From contig CALEDH010000007.1 of the NCBI GenBank assembly GCA_937949785.1, positions 1 through 64,000 of the forward strand: 64,000 bases of DNA, given 5' to 3'. Origin of the DNA: an uncultured Sulfolobales archaeon (GTDB lineage Archaea > Thermoproteota > Thermoprotei_A > Sulfolobales > NBVN01). Position 1 is the first letter of the stretch. Each line of letters starts with the position of its first letter. Positions 46,365 to 54,487 of the stretch are shown here, piece after piece. Made by a program: the position numbers and the translations under genes. The notes below the pieces were generated by a model, which searched no databases, had not been told where the DNA came from, and saw only the letters and a program-made list of their open reading frames with translations.

Positions 46365-46747
46365 GCTATTACTGCAAATAAGTCTGGTAGTACCAAAAAT
46401 AGATCAGTAGATAAACCTATTAACCTTGATCAGCTAGTGATACATGATTGACGCGTAATAATCAAAATAACTAATAGTTATAAGTTCTACGAGGATGTTA
46501 AAGAAACGAGGCTAAGATTACTAATTTTAACAGTAATTACCTTTACCTACTCAGACCTAAAGTGTTTGAGGTCATATATTGTTTAAGATAACTAAGGGTA
46601 GGTTAACCTGACTGAGGAAGAAGTTGATGAGAGCTCCGATAAATTCTTAAGGAGCTTAGATTTGGATAAGTCTATTAAGGACTAAGTAACTCAGAACTAA
46701 ACGATACGATTTGATAAAAGGTTTAAAAATTAAACTAAAAGTTGGCG
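46365..46747. other. Region with coding-like fragments, no gene supported
   Basis: Two plus-strand stretches read as protein without a usable start: about 46453-46582 (contains YKFYEDVKETRLRLLILT) and 46610-46685 (LTEEEVDESSDKFLRSLDLD, then SIKD and stop). They do not join in one frame and may be remnants of small genes. A TATA-like ggtttaaaaatta near 46719-46732 lies before the glycosyltransferase relic. Confidence 0.25.
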
Positions 46748-47707
46748 ATGATGAAGCCTAAAGTCACAGTAATAACGGTTAACTATAATTCCAGTAGGAA
46801 GATACTGTAGCTTGAGTATAGACCGCTTGAAGCCCTAGTCGTTGACAACGGATCTGATGATGGAAGCTATGAGCGCGTTGTCGAACTCGAGATCCGAGCT
46901 GTCAGACTACTGAAGAACTACGGGTTCGCAGTTGCGAACAACATTGCGTACAGTCAGCGAAGCCCTGATGCGAAATACGTTAGCACTGATCGACAACGAT
47001 CCTGCGCCAGAACCGAAATCTTTGGAAGTATTAGTGGGAGGGGCAATTCTCAAATGGGATGGTGAGCGCTTAGAGAGTTACGGGTACATGGTGATCACCA
47101 TGGGGTGAACTACGGTGTGGGTTTCGGTATGGATAGTGCGACTGTTAACAATATGAGACCCACTGCTGTAACGTATGCGGACGGTGCATTCTCGGCTTGT
47201 AGGGTTGAGGCGATCGAGAAATGCGGCGGGCTTTTTCTTCCTTACTTTTCATGTGAGGGATGACTACGAGCTCGGCATCCGTTTATGGTGATGTGGATAC
47301 ATGATGGCGGCGATACCGATAGTAGCCGGTAAACACTACGGAGGGGCTGCGGCATCGATTTCGAGAGGTGAAAGCCTGTTGGAGCGGCCTGTATTGCCCC
47401 CAACCTAGAGTATTGGTCTTTAGCTAGTATGATTGCCGTATCAGTGCTCTACAGCCGTCTATGGGCTGTGCAAGTTCTTAAAAGACTACTAGCTATTGTA
47501 GCTGTGTTTCTTATAAGGCGGAAGATAATAATTTTGAACGGTTTCTTATGCGGTGTTAAGTTAGGTTTAAAACTTCGCAAAGGGAGATGTTGTGTAGTTG
47601 TAGAGGGGGGAGGACCGAGGATAAGGGCTGGTCTACTGGACGTTTTGAAAGGATTTATACTACGGTTCGAAAGCTCCGCAGATATACTCTTTAGAGATTT
47701 CACGTAG
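46748..47707 (+). pseudogene. Decayed GT2 (family 2) glycosyltransferase
   Basis: The plus strand carries, across several frame changes and stops, the full order of a GT-A family 2 glycosyltransferase: KVTVITVNYNSS, LEALVVDNGSDDGSY, LLKNYGFAVANNIAY, then ALIDND-like sequence, TYADGAFSACRVEAIEKCGG and a final helical tail ending LFRDF before TAG at 47705-47707. An in-frame TAG occurs after 19-20 codons, and at least four frameshifts are needed to restore the protein. The intact open frame 47429-47707 is only its C-terminal end. A TATA-like element still lies upstream. Confidence 0.85.
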
Positions 47708-47814
47708 CCTAGGCGAAGGGGTGTTGTCAAACCAAGATCTTCTCTTGTTCCCTCACCACCCTGTTTAAAGATTTAGAAGGGAAAACATTTAAGTTATAGA
47801 GAGGTGTGTTTAAC

Positions 47815-48130
47815 AATTATCAATAGTACATGTGTTCAGTAGTGGGGAAACCTTAGATAATTACCTTTTGGCTAGTTTAAAGCTCAGATAACTGAATTTG
47901 AGCTTATACTTCTAAATAGTACCCAGGGAAGATATTCATCGGCAGTTGAAGCGTTAAATTAAGGTAGGAGCCGTCTACGTGGTTAGATAATTGTGAGAAG
48001 CTGTTAGGCAAGCTATCCCGGTTGTGGGTTGGGGAGGTGGATGAGCTGCATACTCGGTAGTTGGGTTAGAGGATCCTTCTTCGGCGATCACCTCATGTAA
48101 AAGCTTGTATGACGTGGTTGTGATGTTGGA
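47815..48130 (+). pseudogene. Fragment of a second decayed GT2-like glycosyltransferase
   Basis: About 20-30 bases past 47800 the plus strand reads VHVFSSGETLDNYLLASLK, then after a one-base frame change QITEFELILLNSTQGRYSS and AVEALN before a stop at about 47961. This looks like the N-terminal part of another family 2 enzyme (the strand-helix-strand and ALN segment common in dTDP-rhamnosyl-type enzymes). Sequence after it is open only in pieces. It is too damaged to encode a protein. Confidence 0.5.
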
Positions 48131-48186
48131 TAATAAATTTAATTGATGTAGTTAACGATATGTTAACTAAGCTTTGTTAGTATTAG

Positions 48187-49725
48187 GTGATTGCTATGAG
48201 GTCTTCACTATATAGGATGGTAGTAGTGTTTGCTGTGCTCTTCGTAGCCTCATTTATAACTATGTGGTTAGTTGAGGTTGGTCAAGATAGTATTGGTCAG
48301 AAGGTAATTAACTTATGGATTGGTGTGAGAGCTCCTCATACTAATGATGTTAACATAAATTCAATTAATAACATTTTAAAGCAGGCGATATCGCTTACCT
48401 TCTTCTTACTCGTAGTTATTGGGAGTGCTATAAATATGGAGTGGAGGGTTGAATTAGCTATTTTAGGGATGATTGCCATCATCTTCACAGGTGTAGTCCC
48501 TCCGGAGGTCCTTGTGAGTAGGTCTGTTAAGTGGAGCTTAGTACTGTTCTTAGCAGGTTCTATGACTTTCACAGGTCTATTACATCGGTTAGGGGTGTTC
48601 AGGTATATCGTAGTTAATATTATTAGAGTAACACGTAGGAATCCGGTATTACTCCTCCTACTCCTCCTAGTCTTCTCATTCATATTATCAGCTGTGGTTG
48701 GTGAGGTTATCAGCGTAATCTACGTAGTGACCCTTATCTTCGAACTCACCTCACTTATGAGGATTGACCCGAAGCCTCTGCTGATACTGGCTGTCCTAGC
48801 TGTTAATACGGGTAGTCTAGCCCTACCGGTAGGGAATCCCATAGGTATATACTTATTCTTTGAGACCGGGCTGTTAATGACTACGTATGTTAGGTATTCT
48901 ATAACCTTAGCCTTACTATGTTTTACAGCTTTACTTATCTTAACCCTTCTCACTGAGAGGAGGTTAATTAAGGATATAGGTAGAGCTATTAGTGAAGGTG
49001 TTGATGGGGTTAATGCGTTCATAGACTATTACTACATAGAACTTGAGAGGGAGAAACACTCTACTGCCCGCTTGAGGTATGGGTTGGTAATGCTGCTTGG
49101 ATTCGTAGTGATGGTCGTACTTAACGACGTCACAGCATCGGTTCTGGGAACGGCTTTTGGTCAGGGTGTAGACTCACACGCACTCCTAGCATTCATACCG
49201 TATATCTTCATAGTCTTAAGCGCTATAGCGATGGATATAGGGGAAGTATCAAAGCATTTAGAGAGGAGTGTTAGATGGCCCTTACTGATGTTCTTTATAT
49301 ATCTCTTCATACTGAGCTACTCGCTAACCTATAGTGGTGTTATGGCTAAGTTAGCCTACGCATTACTCCGCGAAATTCATAGCACTCCATCAATAATCCT
49401 ACTAACCACTCTTAGCTCAGCGTCTATCGGTTCGGTCTTAGACAACCTATTAATGGTTGTAACGTTCACACCTATAGCAATCCTCATAGAGGAAGTTGGA
49501 ATTACAAACCACTTAATATACTTCTCAGTACTCTGCGGAAGTGTTTTAGGAGGGAACTACACACCTATAGGTTCTTCGGCTAACATCATAGCAGTGTCGA
49601 TGGCTGAGAAGAGAGAAGCTAGGATAACGTGGAGTACTTGGCTTAAGACATCGTTAACCCTAACTACTACTCAGATAGTAGTAGCCCTTACATGGATCTA
49701 CTTATGTAACGTATTAAACATATAG
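48187..49725 (+). CDS. ArsB/NhaD-type ion transporter, copy 2
   Basis: A 512-residue paralogue of the protein at 35240, with the same helix order and hairpin motifs LALPVGNPIG and GGNYTPIGSSANI, and matching MFFIYLFILSYSLTYSG and SVLDNL segments. The frame starts at GTG 48187 with an ATG at 48196 as an alternative; the N-terminus has a membrane helix (VVVFAVLFVASFITMWLV). Like copy 1 it is bordered by decayed sequence on at least one side. Substrate unknown. Confidence 0.87.
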   Translation: MIAMRSSLYRMVVVFAVLFVASFITMWLVEVGQDSIGQKVINLWIGVRAPHTNDVNINSINNILKQAISLTFFLLVVIGSAINMEWRVELAILGMIAIIFTGVVPPEVLVSRSVKWSLVLFLAGSMTFTGLLHRLGVFRYIVVNIIRVTRRNPVLLLLLLLVFSFILSAVVGEVISVIYVVTLIFELTSLMRIDPKPLLILAVLAVNTGSLALPVGNPIGIYLFFETGLLMTTYVRYSITLALLCFTALLILTLLTERRLIKDIGRAISEGVDGVNAFIDYYYIELEREKHSTARLRYGLVMLLGFVVMVVLNDVTASVLGTAFGQGVDSHALLAFIPYIFIVLSAIAMDIGEVSKHLERSVRWPLLMFFIYLFILSYSLTYSGVMAKLAYALLREIHSTPSIILLTTLSSASIGSVLDNLLMVVTFTPIAILIEEVGITNHLIYFSVLCGSVLGGNYTPIGSSANIIAVSMAEKREARITWSTWLKTSLTLTTTQIVVALTWIYLCNVLNI

Positions 49726-49809
49726 CTCTAATCTACTGAAAACCTACAGGTATCGCCGAGCCACCACATTAAGACTGTTTGACAAACCCCTATCTCAGAT
49801 ATGCGTTGA

Positions 49810-50097
49810 GGTCTTAACGTCTTCCTGCCGGAATCAGTTGATGAGATCTCCACATATTACTTTAATTAGAGGACTCTTAGAATTTCTAAGAAGTTCCTAC
49901 CCTATCACCGTAAAACCCGTAGGGTTGGGGCCGAGCTATGTGGAGAGCTTCCTAACTTCATCGCCTGCATCATAGCTAGATGGTGTGCTAAGGATTACCT
50001 CTGTAGGTATGGTGTATTTAATCGGTGTTGTAGTATTTAGCGGTTTACTGTTAAGGCCTTCTATAAGTCTTTAAACCCTTACTACTCAACCTATACA
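49810..50097 (+). pseudogene. Unidentified decayed gene
   Basis: One plus-strand frame reads as protein for about 90 codons with only two internal stops: GLNVFLPESVDEISTYYFN, TAG, then RTLRISKKFLPYHRKTRRVG, AELCGELPNFIACIIARWC, AKDYLCRYGVFNRCCSI, TAG, RFTVKAFYKSLN. An in-frame TGA lies just before (49807-49809). The Cys/Trp-rich, basic composition is unlike its neighbours and could reflect a mobile-element protein, but I recognise no family. Its end overlaps the antisense 3-prime end of the FeoC-like gene. Confidence 0.4.
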
Positions 50098-50332
50098 TCC
50101 CTATACTTCTAGACTTACGTCTTAGCGCTATAGGGCATGAACCCTCGATAGAACACCTACTACACTGTACGTATTTAACTTCCTCGATAAGTCCTTCAGA
50201 GATGAGTAGGCCTAAGATGCTTTCAAGCAGTGTTTCATCGATGTTAAGCATCCTCCTTAACTCAACGGTGGACTTACATTCACCACTACTTAGGATTTGC
50301 AGCGTCTTCTGTATGATGTCCGAGTTCTCCAT
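50051..50332 (-). CDS. FeoC-like winged-helix protein with a cysteine cluster
   Basis: A 93-residue protein: a winged helix (residues 1-50, with STVELRRMLNIDETLLESI) followed by CSRCSIEGSC, three cysteines spaced C-x2-C-x5-C that match the iron-sulfur site of FeoC-type proteins, and a short basic tail. FeoC modulates FeoB in bacteria. It follows feoB by two bases on the same strand, so it is the last gene of the iron-uptake locus. ATG start at 50330-50332. Confidence 0.75.
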   Translation of the reverse strand: MENSDIIQKTLQILSSGECKSTVELRRMLNIDETLLESILGLLISEGLIEEVKYVQCSRCSIEGSCPIALRRKSRSIGMYRLSSKGLKTYRRP

Positions 50333-50334
50333 AG

Positions 50335-52449
50335 TTATAACCCCGCAGCCTTCAGTATTAGGTAGGCTGTTAAGGCAATCACGTATGCCGCTACTATCAT
50401 GTACGTTATCTGGGCTAACACCACTTTAATGTTCCTGATTTCTTGGTAGATAGTAGCAACTGTTGCTAGGCATGGTACGTAGAGCGTGGTGAATAGGAGG
50501 AGGGAGTATGCCTGTGTGGTTGAGAGCCCTAAGGATTGTAGGGCATCAGCAACGCTGACACCGCCGTGTAGGAGGGCTATGCTTTCAAGGACTGCTTCCT
50601 TAGCTATAAATCCATGCAGTAATGCGAACGCTACCTTCCACGCATCCTCACCTACGATGTCAAACGGTGTTAACGTTGGGGTGATGGCCCTGCTTAAAAT
50701 ACCTCCGTAGCTAAGCTCAGCATCTACTACGAATCCTGTAGGCCCTAAGTTAAGCATTAACCAGATGATGACGCTTAAACTAAGTATTATGATACCGGCT
50801 TTCTTAAGGAAGTGTTTAGTGTAGTCCCATGAAATCCACCAAACAACCTTTAAGTTAGGCCTATGGATTGCAGGTACCTCTAGGATTAACTCCGGCGGCT
50901 CTGCCTTCTTAAACGCTACTGACCTAATTAGAATTCCTGTAAGTAGGAACATAGCAATACCTACTAAGTATATCGATGCTACAGCCATTGCCTGAGCTAT
51001 AGGTGATTTAAAGAAGGCGGTTACTAAGGCCATAACCACTACTAACCTAGCCTGACATGGTATGAACGGCGTAGCTGCTATAACTTCCAGACGTTCCTCA
51101 TCTTCGATAGCAGTCCTACTGGCCAGCACTCCAGGGACGTTGCAGCCAACACTAACTATTAATGGGTAGATAGCCCTACCTGAGAACCCAAACTTAGAGA
51201 GAACGTTATGAAAGCTTATAGCGAGTCTAGGCGCTATACCGCTATCCTCGAGGACGGCTAGGAAGGTGAACATCATTAAGATTAGGGGTAGGAATGACAA
51301 TACGGCGCCGACCCCAACTACGATGCCGTCAGCTATTAAGGACGTTATTAACGGGTTAACACTGCTGAGGTTCTCACTTACTAAATCCGCTAGTAAGCTA
51401 AACATCATTCCGAGTAGGCCGTTAAGACTGTAGGTCTCAATAAACCCCGCCAACTCATCTAACCCAAAATAGCTTAACATGGTTGTTAGTGGGAAGCCCG
51501 TATTTACTGAGAATACAGCTAGTAAAGCTGTGAATAGTATTAAAACGCTTATTAAGGGTCCGGTAATAGGTCTTTGAAGCAGCTTCTCGAACGATGCTTC
51601 AATACCCCTACTCCTCTCAACCCTAACAACGACTTCCCTAACTATGGAGTGTACGTAGTTAAATCTAGTGGAGATAAACAGTTCGGATGGGTCTCTCCCC
51701 ACGCTACGTCTAATAGCTTCCCTAACCCTCTGAACCTCCCTAAGTATGTATGACTCCCCCGCAGAATTTAGTAATTCCTCGATCCTGAGATCGCCTTCAA
51801 GCAATCTCATCGCTACCCAACGTATTGGGTAATTGCTAACTGCTTTAGATGATTTAAGTATCTCGGAGACCTCAGCTATGAATGGTTCTAACCCACTGTA
51901 GTCTAATTTAACCGCATCACCTCTAAACCTCCTACCACCGGCGAACTCAACGATTTTGTTCAGTAGGTCACGTATGCCGAGTCCTTGAGTAGCTGAGGTC
52001 GGTATTACTGGAATACCTAAGATGGACTCCAATCTATCGAAGTGTATGTGGATGCCTAACCTACTCATCTCATCAACCTTAGTGAATACTAGTATGACGT
52101 TAGGTGTTAGCTCAAGTAGTTGGATCGGTAGGTATAACGTCCTCTCAGGCGTTGTTGAATCGGCTAACACCACTATTAGGTCAGGCTCACCACTAACTAC
52201 GTACTCCCTACTAACTACTTCCTCAAGAGATGATGCGCTTAACCCGTAAACACCTGGTAGGTCGACGAACCTAATCCTCACACCCATATAATCCCTCACA
52301 CCCTCCTTACGGGCTACGGTTACACCAGGCCAGTTAGCCACATGTGCGATCTCACCTGTTAATACGTTGAATAGTGTTGACTTACCTACGTTAGGATTGC
52401 CGATGACAGCTACTACAACTTCATGAGTTTTAGACTTATCTAAACTCAC
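50335..52449 (-). CDS. feoB: FeoB ferrous iron transporter
   Basis: A 704-residue FeoB. The cytosolic GTPase domain shows G1 GNPNVGKST (from residue 17), G3 DLPGVYGL, and G4 as TKVDE; the switch helical domain ends near residue 270. The membrane part (about residues 295-704) has the two Gate motifs, including SVGCNVPGVLASR and the later TLYVPCLATVATI. It imports Fe(II). GTG start at 52447-52449. The gene follows feoA after an 86-base gap with its own promoter-like sequence and an operator-like half-site. Confidence 0.95.
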   Translation of the reverse strand: MSLDKSKTHEVVVAVIGNPNVGKSTLFNVLTGEIAHVANWPGVTVARKEGVRDYMGVRIRFVDLPGVYGLSASSLEEVVSREYVVSGEPDLIVVLADSTTPERTLYLPIQLLELTPNVILVFTKVDEMSRLGIHIHFDRLESILGIPVIPTSATQGLGIRDLLNKIVEFAGGRRFRGDAVKLDYSGLEPFIAEVSEILKSSKAVSNYPIRWVAMRLLEGDLRIEELLNSAGESYILREVQRVREAIRRSVGRDPSELFISTRFNYVHSIVREVVVRVERSRGIEASFEKLLQRPITGPLISVLILFTALLAVFSVNTGFPLTTMLSYFGLDELAGFIETYSLNGLLGMMFSLLADLVSENLSSVNPLITSLIADGIVVGVGAVLSFLPLILMMFTFLAVLEDSGIAPRLAISFHNVLSKFGFSGRAIYPLIVSVGCNVPGVLASRTAIEDEERLEVIAATPFIPCQARLVVVMALVTAFFKSPIAQAMAVASIYLVGIAMFLLTGILIRSVAFKKAEPPELILEVPAIHRPNLKVVWWISWDYTKHFLKKAGIIILSLSVIIWLMLNLGPTGFVVDAELSYGGILSRAITPTLTPFDIVGEDAWKVAFALLHGFIAKEAVLESIALLHGGVSVADALQSLGLSTTQAYSLLLFTTLYVPCLATVATIYQEIRNIKVVLAQITYMIVAAYVIALTAYLILKAAGL

Positions 52450-52458
52450 AGGTCTTCC

Positions 52459-52473
52459 CGATTTTAAATTTAG
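52459..52473 (-). promoter_or_regulatory. Operator-like half-site before feoB
   Basis: Minus strand ctaaatttaaaatcg shares its first ten bases with the 15-base palindrome at the dtxR promoter. It lies 10-24 bases before the feoB GTG. A TATA-like gtttaaaag sits further upstream, so the half-site would cover the transcription start. Confidence 0.4.
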
Positions 52474-52535
52474 AGCTATCTAACTTTTAAACTTTAACTA
52501 ATATTTTACGATTAACATGCTTTAGTTTATAGTTG

Positions 52536-52769
52536 TTAAGTAGGTTCGGCTAGGATTTTCCCAGCCATCCCCCTCCCTAAAGCTACCGTCACACCCCTCA
52601 CTAAGATTAGTAGGGGTCCTGAGGAGTTCTCAACAATCTCAACCTCTGCCCCCGGTGTTAACCCCATCTGCATCAACCTATAGGTAAGTCCCCTACCAGC
52701 AGCGATGCCTACGATCTTAGCCTTAGAGCCCTTAGGCAGTGAAGTAAGTGGTTGAGGCATCTTAATCAC
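52536..52769 (-). CDS. feoA: FeoA-type SH3-like protein
   Basis: A 77-residue protein of the FeoA family: a small SH3-like barrel with the family landmark LMQMGLTPGAEVEIVE and VTVALGRGMAGKI. FeoA binds or regulates FeoB. Its ATG start at 52767-52769 overlaps the end of the dtxR-like gene by eight bases. It is second in the order dtxR, feoA, feoB, feoC-like. Confidence 0.92.
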   Translation of the reverse strand: MIKMPQPLTSLPKGSKAKIVGIAAGRGLTYRLMQMGLTPGAEVEIVENSSGPLLILVRGVTVALGRGMAGKILAEPT

Positions 52770-53427
52770 TTCTAACGTTACTCACATATACAGTCTCAGC
52801 TACGTCGCTAGGTAACTCAACTAATTCCCCACTACCTAACTCGACGACCGTGTAGAAAGGTGTACGTTCAACAACTCTAATTAACGAGTTTAACGCTAAT
52901 CCCCTAAGCATTTTAAGGGGTTTTATCAACTCACCTGCAATCCTAACTACTACGTATTGCCTACCCTCATCAACCTCAGTTAACTTAACCCCCACAGTAG
53001 CTCCAGCCATAACTCCCGGTATGTAGTTACCGTGAGGACATGTTGTAGGCCTACTCATCCTCTCATAGATCCTCTCAATAACTTCCTTAGGTAGGTGTTC
53101 GAAGTGATGTGCATAGAGATGTGCTTCGTAGATATCAAAGCCTAGGAAGACTGCAAGGAATGTCTCAGCAATTCTATGCCTCCTCACAACCTCCTCAGCT
53201 ACCTCCCTACCCTTACCGGTTAAGGTCACACCGCGGTACTTAACCCTATCTACAAGCCCCTTACGCTTTAGATAGTTGATAACCTTAGAAACAGTAGCCG
53301 GCCTTACGTTAAGCTCCCTAGATATGTTAGTAGTCTTCGCATGTCCGTAGACCTCCTGCAACCTATATATAGTTGTTAGGTAGTCCTCAACACGGATCCC
53401 GACGTCACTAACCTTTAAGCCGACCAT
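52762..53427 (-). CDS. DtxR/MntR-family metal-dependent regulator
   Basis: A 221-residue regulator. N-terminal winged helix (residues 8-70; ATVSKVINYLKRKGLVDR), then the metal-binding and dimer domain with RHRIAETFL, HHFEHL and TCPHGNYIPG, whose His, Glu and Cys residues are the usual Fe(II)/Mn(II) ligands, and a C-terminal SH3/FeoA-like domain (residues 150-215). It most likely represses the feo genes that it heads when iron is sufficient. ATG at 53425-53427. A palindrome overlaps its TATA box. Confidence 0.92.
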   Translation of the reverse strand: MVGLKVSDVGIRVEDYLTTIYRLQEVYGHAKTTNISRELNVRPATVSKVINYLKRKGLVDRVKYRGVTLTGKGREVAEEVVRRHRIAETFLAVFLGFDIYEAHLYAHHFEHLPKEVIERIYERMSRPTTCPHGNYIPGVMAGATVGVKLTEVDEGRQYVVVRIAGELIKPLKMLRGLALNSLIRVVERTPFYTVVELGSGELVELPSDVAETVYVSNVRSD

Positions 53428-53441
53428 CTAAACCGCCAACC

Positions 53442-53456
53442 CTAAATTAAATTTAG
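53442..53456. promoter_or_regulatory. Palindromic operator over the dtxR-feo promoter
   Basis: ctaaattaaatttag is a perfect inverted repeat (seven-base arms, one central base). It starts 15 bases upstream of the DtxR-family ATG, and its AT-rich centre is the expected TATA position for a leaderless mRNA. Binding there would block TBP. It is probably the autoregulatory site for the DtxR-type protein; a ten-base match lies before feoB. Confidence 0.6.
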
Positions 53457-53574
53457 ATATGTCTACTATTAAAAGTTAACCTAACAACGCAGTAGGAAAG
53501 TACCGTCACATAAGGTTACCCACCATCACCGTGGGCAGAGGTTTAGGGTGTGAAGGCTTAATACTTTTAAGTAG

Positions 53575-53690
53575 TGTTGATGTGAAACTCGGTGTGGGGT
53601 GGTTAACGCCTCGGCTGGGGAGGGCGTTTACGAGAGCTCTGACGGACCTAAGGGCTAGTAGCTCAGAACCTGTGAGGACCTACTGCATAA
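53575..53690 (+). ncRNA. Candidate structured RNA upstream of the ECF transporter
   Basis: This intergenic stretch is much richer in G and C than its surroundings and contains pairable segments: aacgcc with ggcgtt (about 53604-53627) and gagct with agctc (about 53634-53663), the second enclosing ggacctaaggg. A TATA-like acttttaagta at 53562-53573 could start transcription near 53595, and a second TATA (ctttataaaa) restarts for the next gene. It could be an independent small RNA, a guide RNA (gttgatgtga resembles a C box and ctctga a D box) or a leader riboswitch. No known class matches. Confidence 0.35.
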
Positions 53691-53746
53691 CTTAAAAAGA
53701 CTTATATCTATGAAGCGCTTTATAAAACTGTGCTGGGTGAGGAGGT

Positions 53747-54487
53747 ATGAACGTTGTTAGGGTCTCAATCTACACCGCGTTAGTCTTAGTGGCTACTATA
53801 GTGCTCCAGGTTTACACACCAGCTACTCGAGGGTACTTCAACCTAGGTGAGGCGGCTATATACGTTGTAGCTACGCTCTCAACACCGTTTACAGCTGGGT
53901 TGGCTGCTGGGGTGGGGTCCGCCCTAGCAGACCTAATAACTGGTTACGGGGTCTTCGCACCTGGCACTTTAGTAATTAAGTTTGCTGAGGGCTTCCTAGC
54001 ATCACTCCTTATAAGTAATTTTAGGAGGTTGGTTAAGGACTTAGTTAAGCTACGCTTAATATCTATCTCTGTAGGTGTTGTGTTAGGGGTCCTAATAGCT
54101 GGGGTTGGGATAACTTTCTTCACCGGCGTAGTTGAGTTGTACTCGATACCGCTTAGTTTTATGGCTGTTGAATTAACCTTTATATCCGCAGCCCTCACCG
54201 TCAGCACGTGGTTCTGGATCGCGGTTGGGTTAACTATAGCAGGTTTGACTACGTACGTAGTAGTTAGAGTTAGAGGTGAGAGTTTAAGCTTCGTAGTTCC
54301 GATACTGGTCAGCGGGTTGTTCATGGTCCTAGGCTACTTCCTCTACGAATACTTCATCTCCAACCCGCTTCAAGGGATACCGCCGGAGGAGGCCTTCATC
54401 GAGGTACCTATTAATGTATGCCAAGCCCTCGTAGGGCTAACCCTCTCCTCACCTATCATCTCATTCATCAGTAGAGCTAGGGAGTGA
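53747..54487 (+). CDS. ECF-type transporter, substrate-binding (S) component
   Basis: A 246-residue membrane protein with six helices, resembling ECF S components: an early LGEAAIYVVATLSTPFTAGLAAGVG segment followed by ADLITGYGVFAPGTLVIK, in which a membrane loop typically contacts the ligand. The ligand (vitamin, amino acid or metal) cannot be read from sequence. ATG at 53747 has both a TATA at the leaderless distance and a GGAGGT site immediately before it. It overlaps the ATPase gene in GTGA. Confidence 0.8.
   Translation: MNVVRVSIYTALVLVATIVLQVYTPATRGYFNLGEAAIYVVATLSTPFTAGLAAGVGSALADLITGYGVFAPGTLVIKFAEGFLASLLISNFRRLVKDLVKLRLISISVGVVLGVLIAGVGITFFTGVVELYSIPLSFMAVELTFISAALTVSTWFWIAVGLTIAGLTTYVVVRVRGESLSFVVPILVSGLFMVLGYFLYEYFISNPLQGIPPEEAFIEVPINVCQALVGLTLSSPIISFISRARE

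Noticed and set aside
47429-47707. A 92-residue protein
   Set aside because: It is the C-terminal end of the decayed GT2 gene, not a separate gene.
35240-49725. A composite transposon bounded by the two transporters
   Set aside because: No transposase or terminal inverted repeats were seen; the two genes are diverged paralogues in the same direction.
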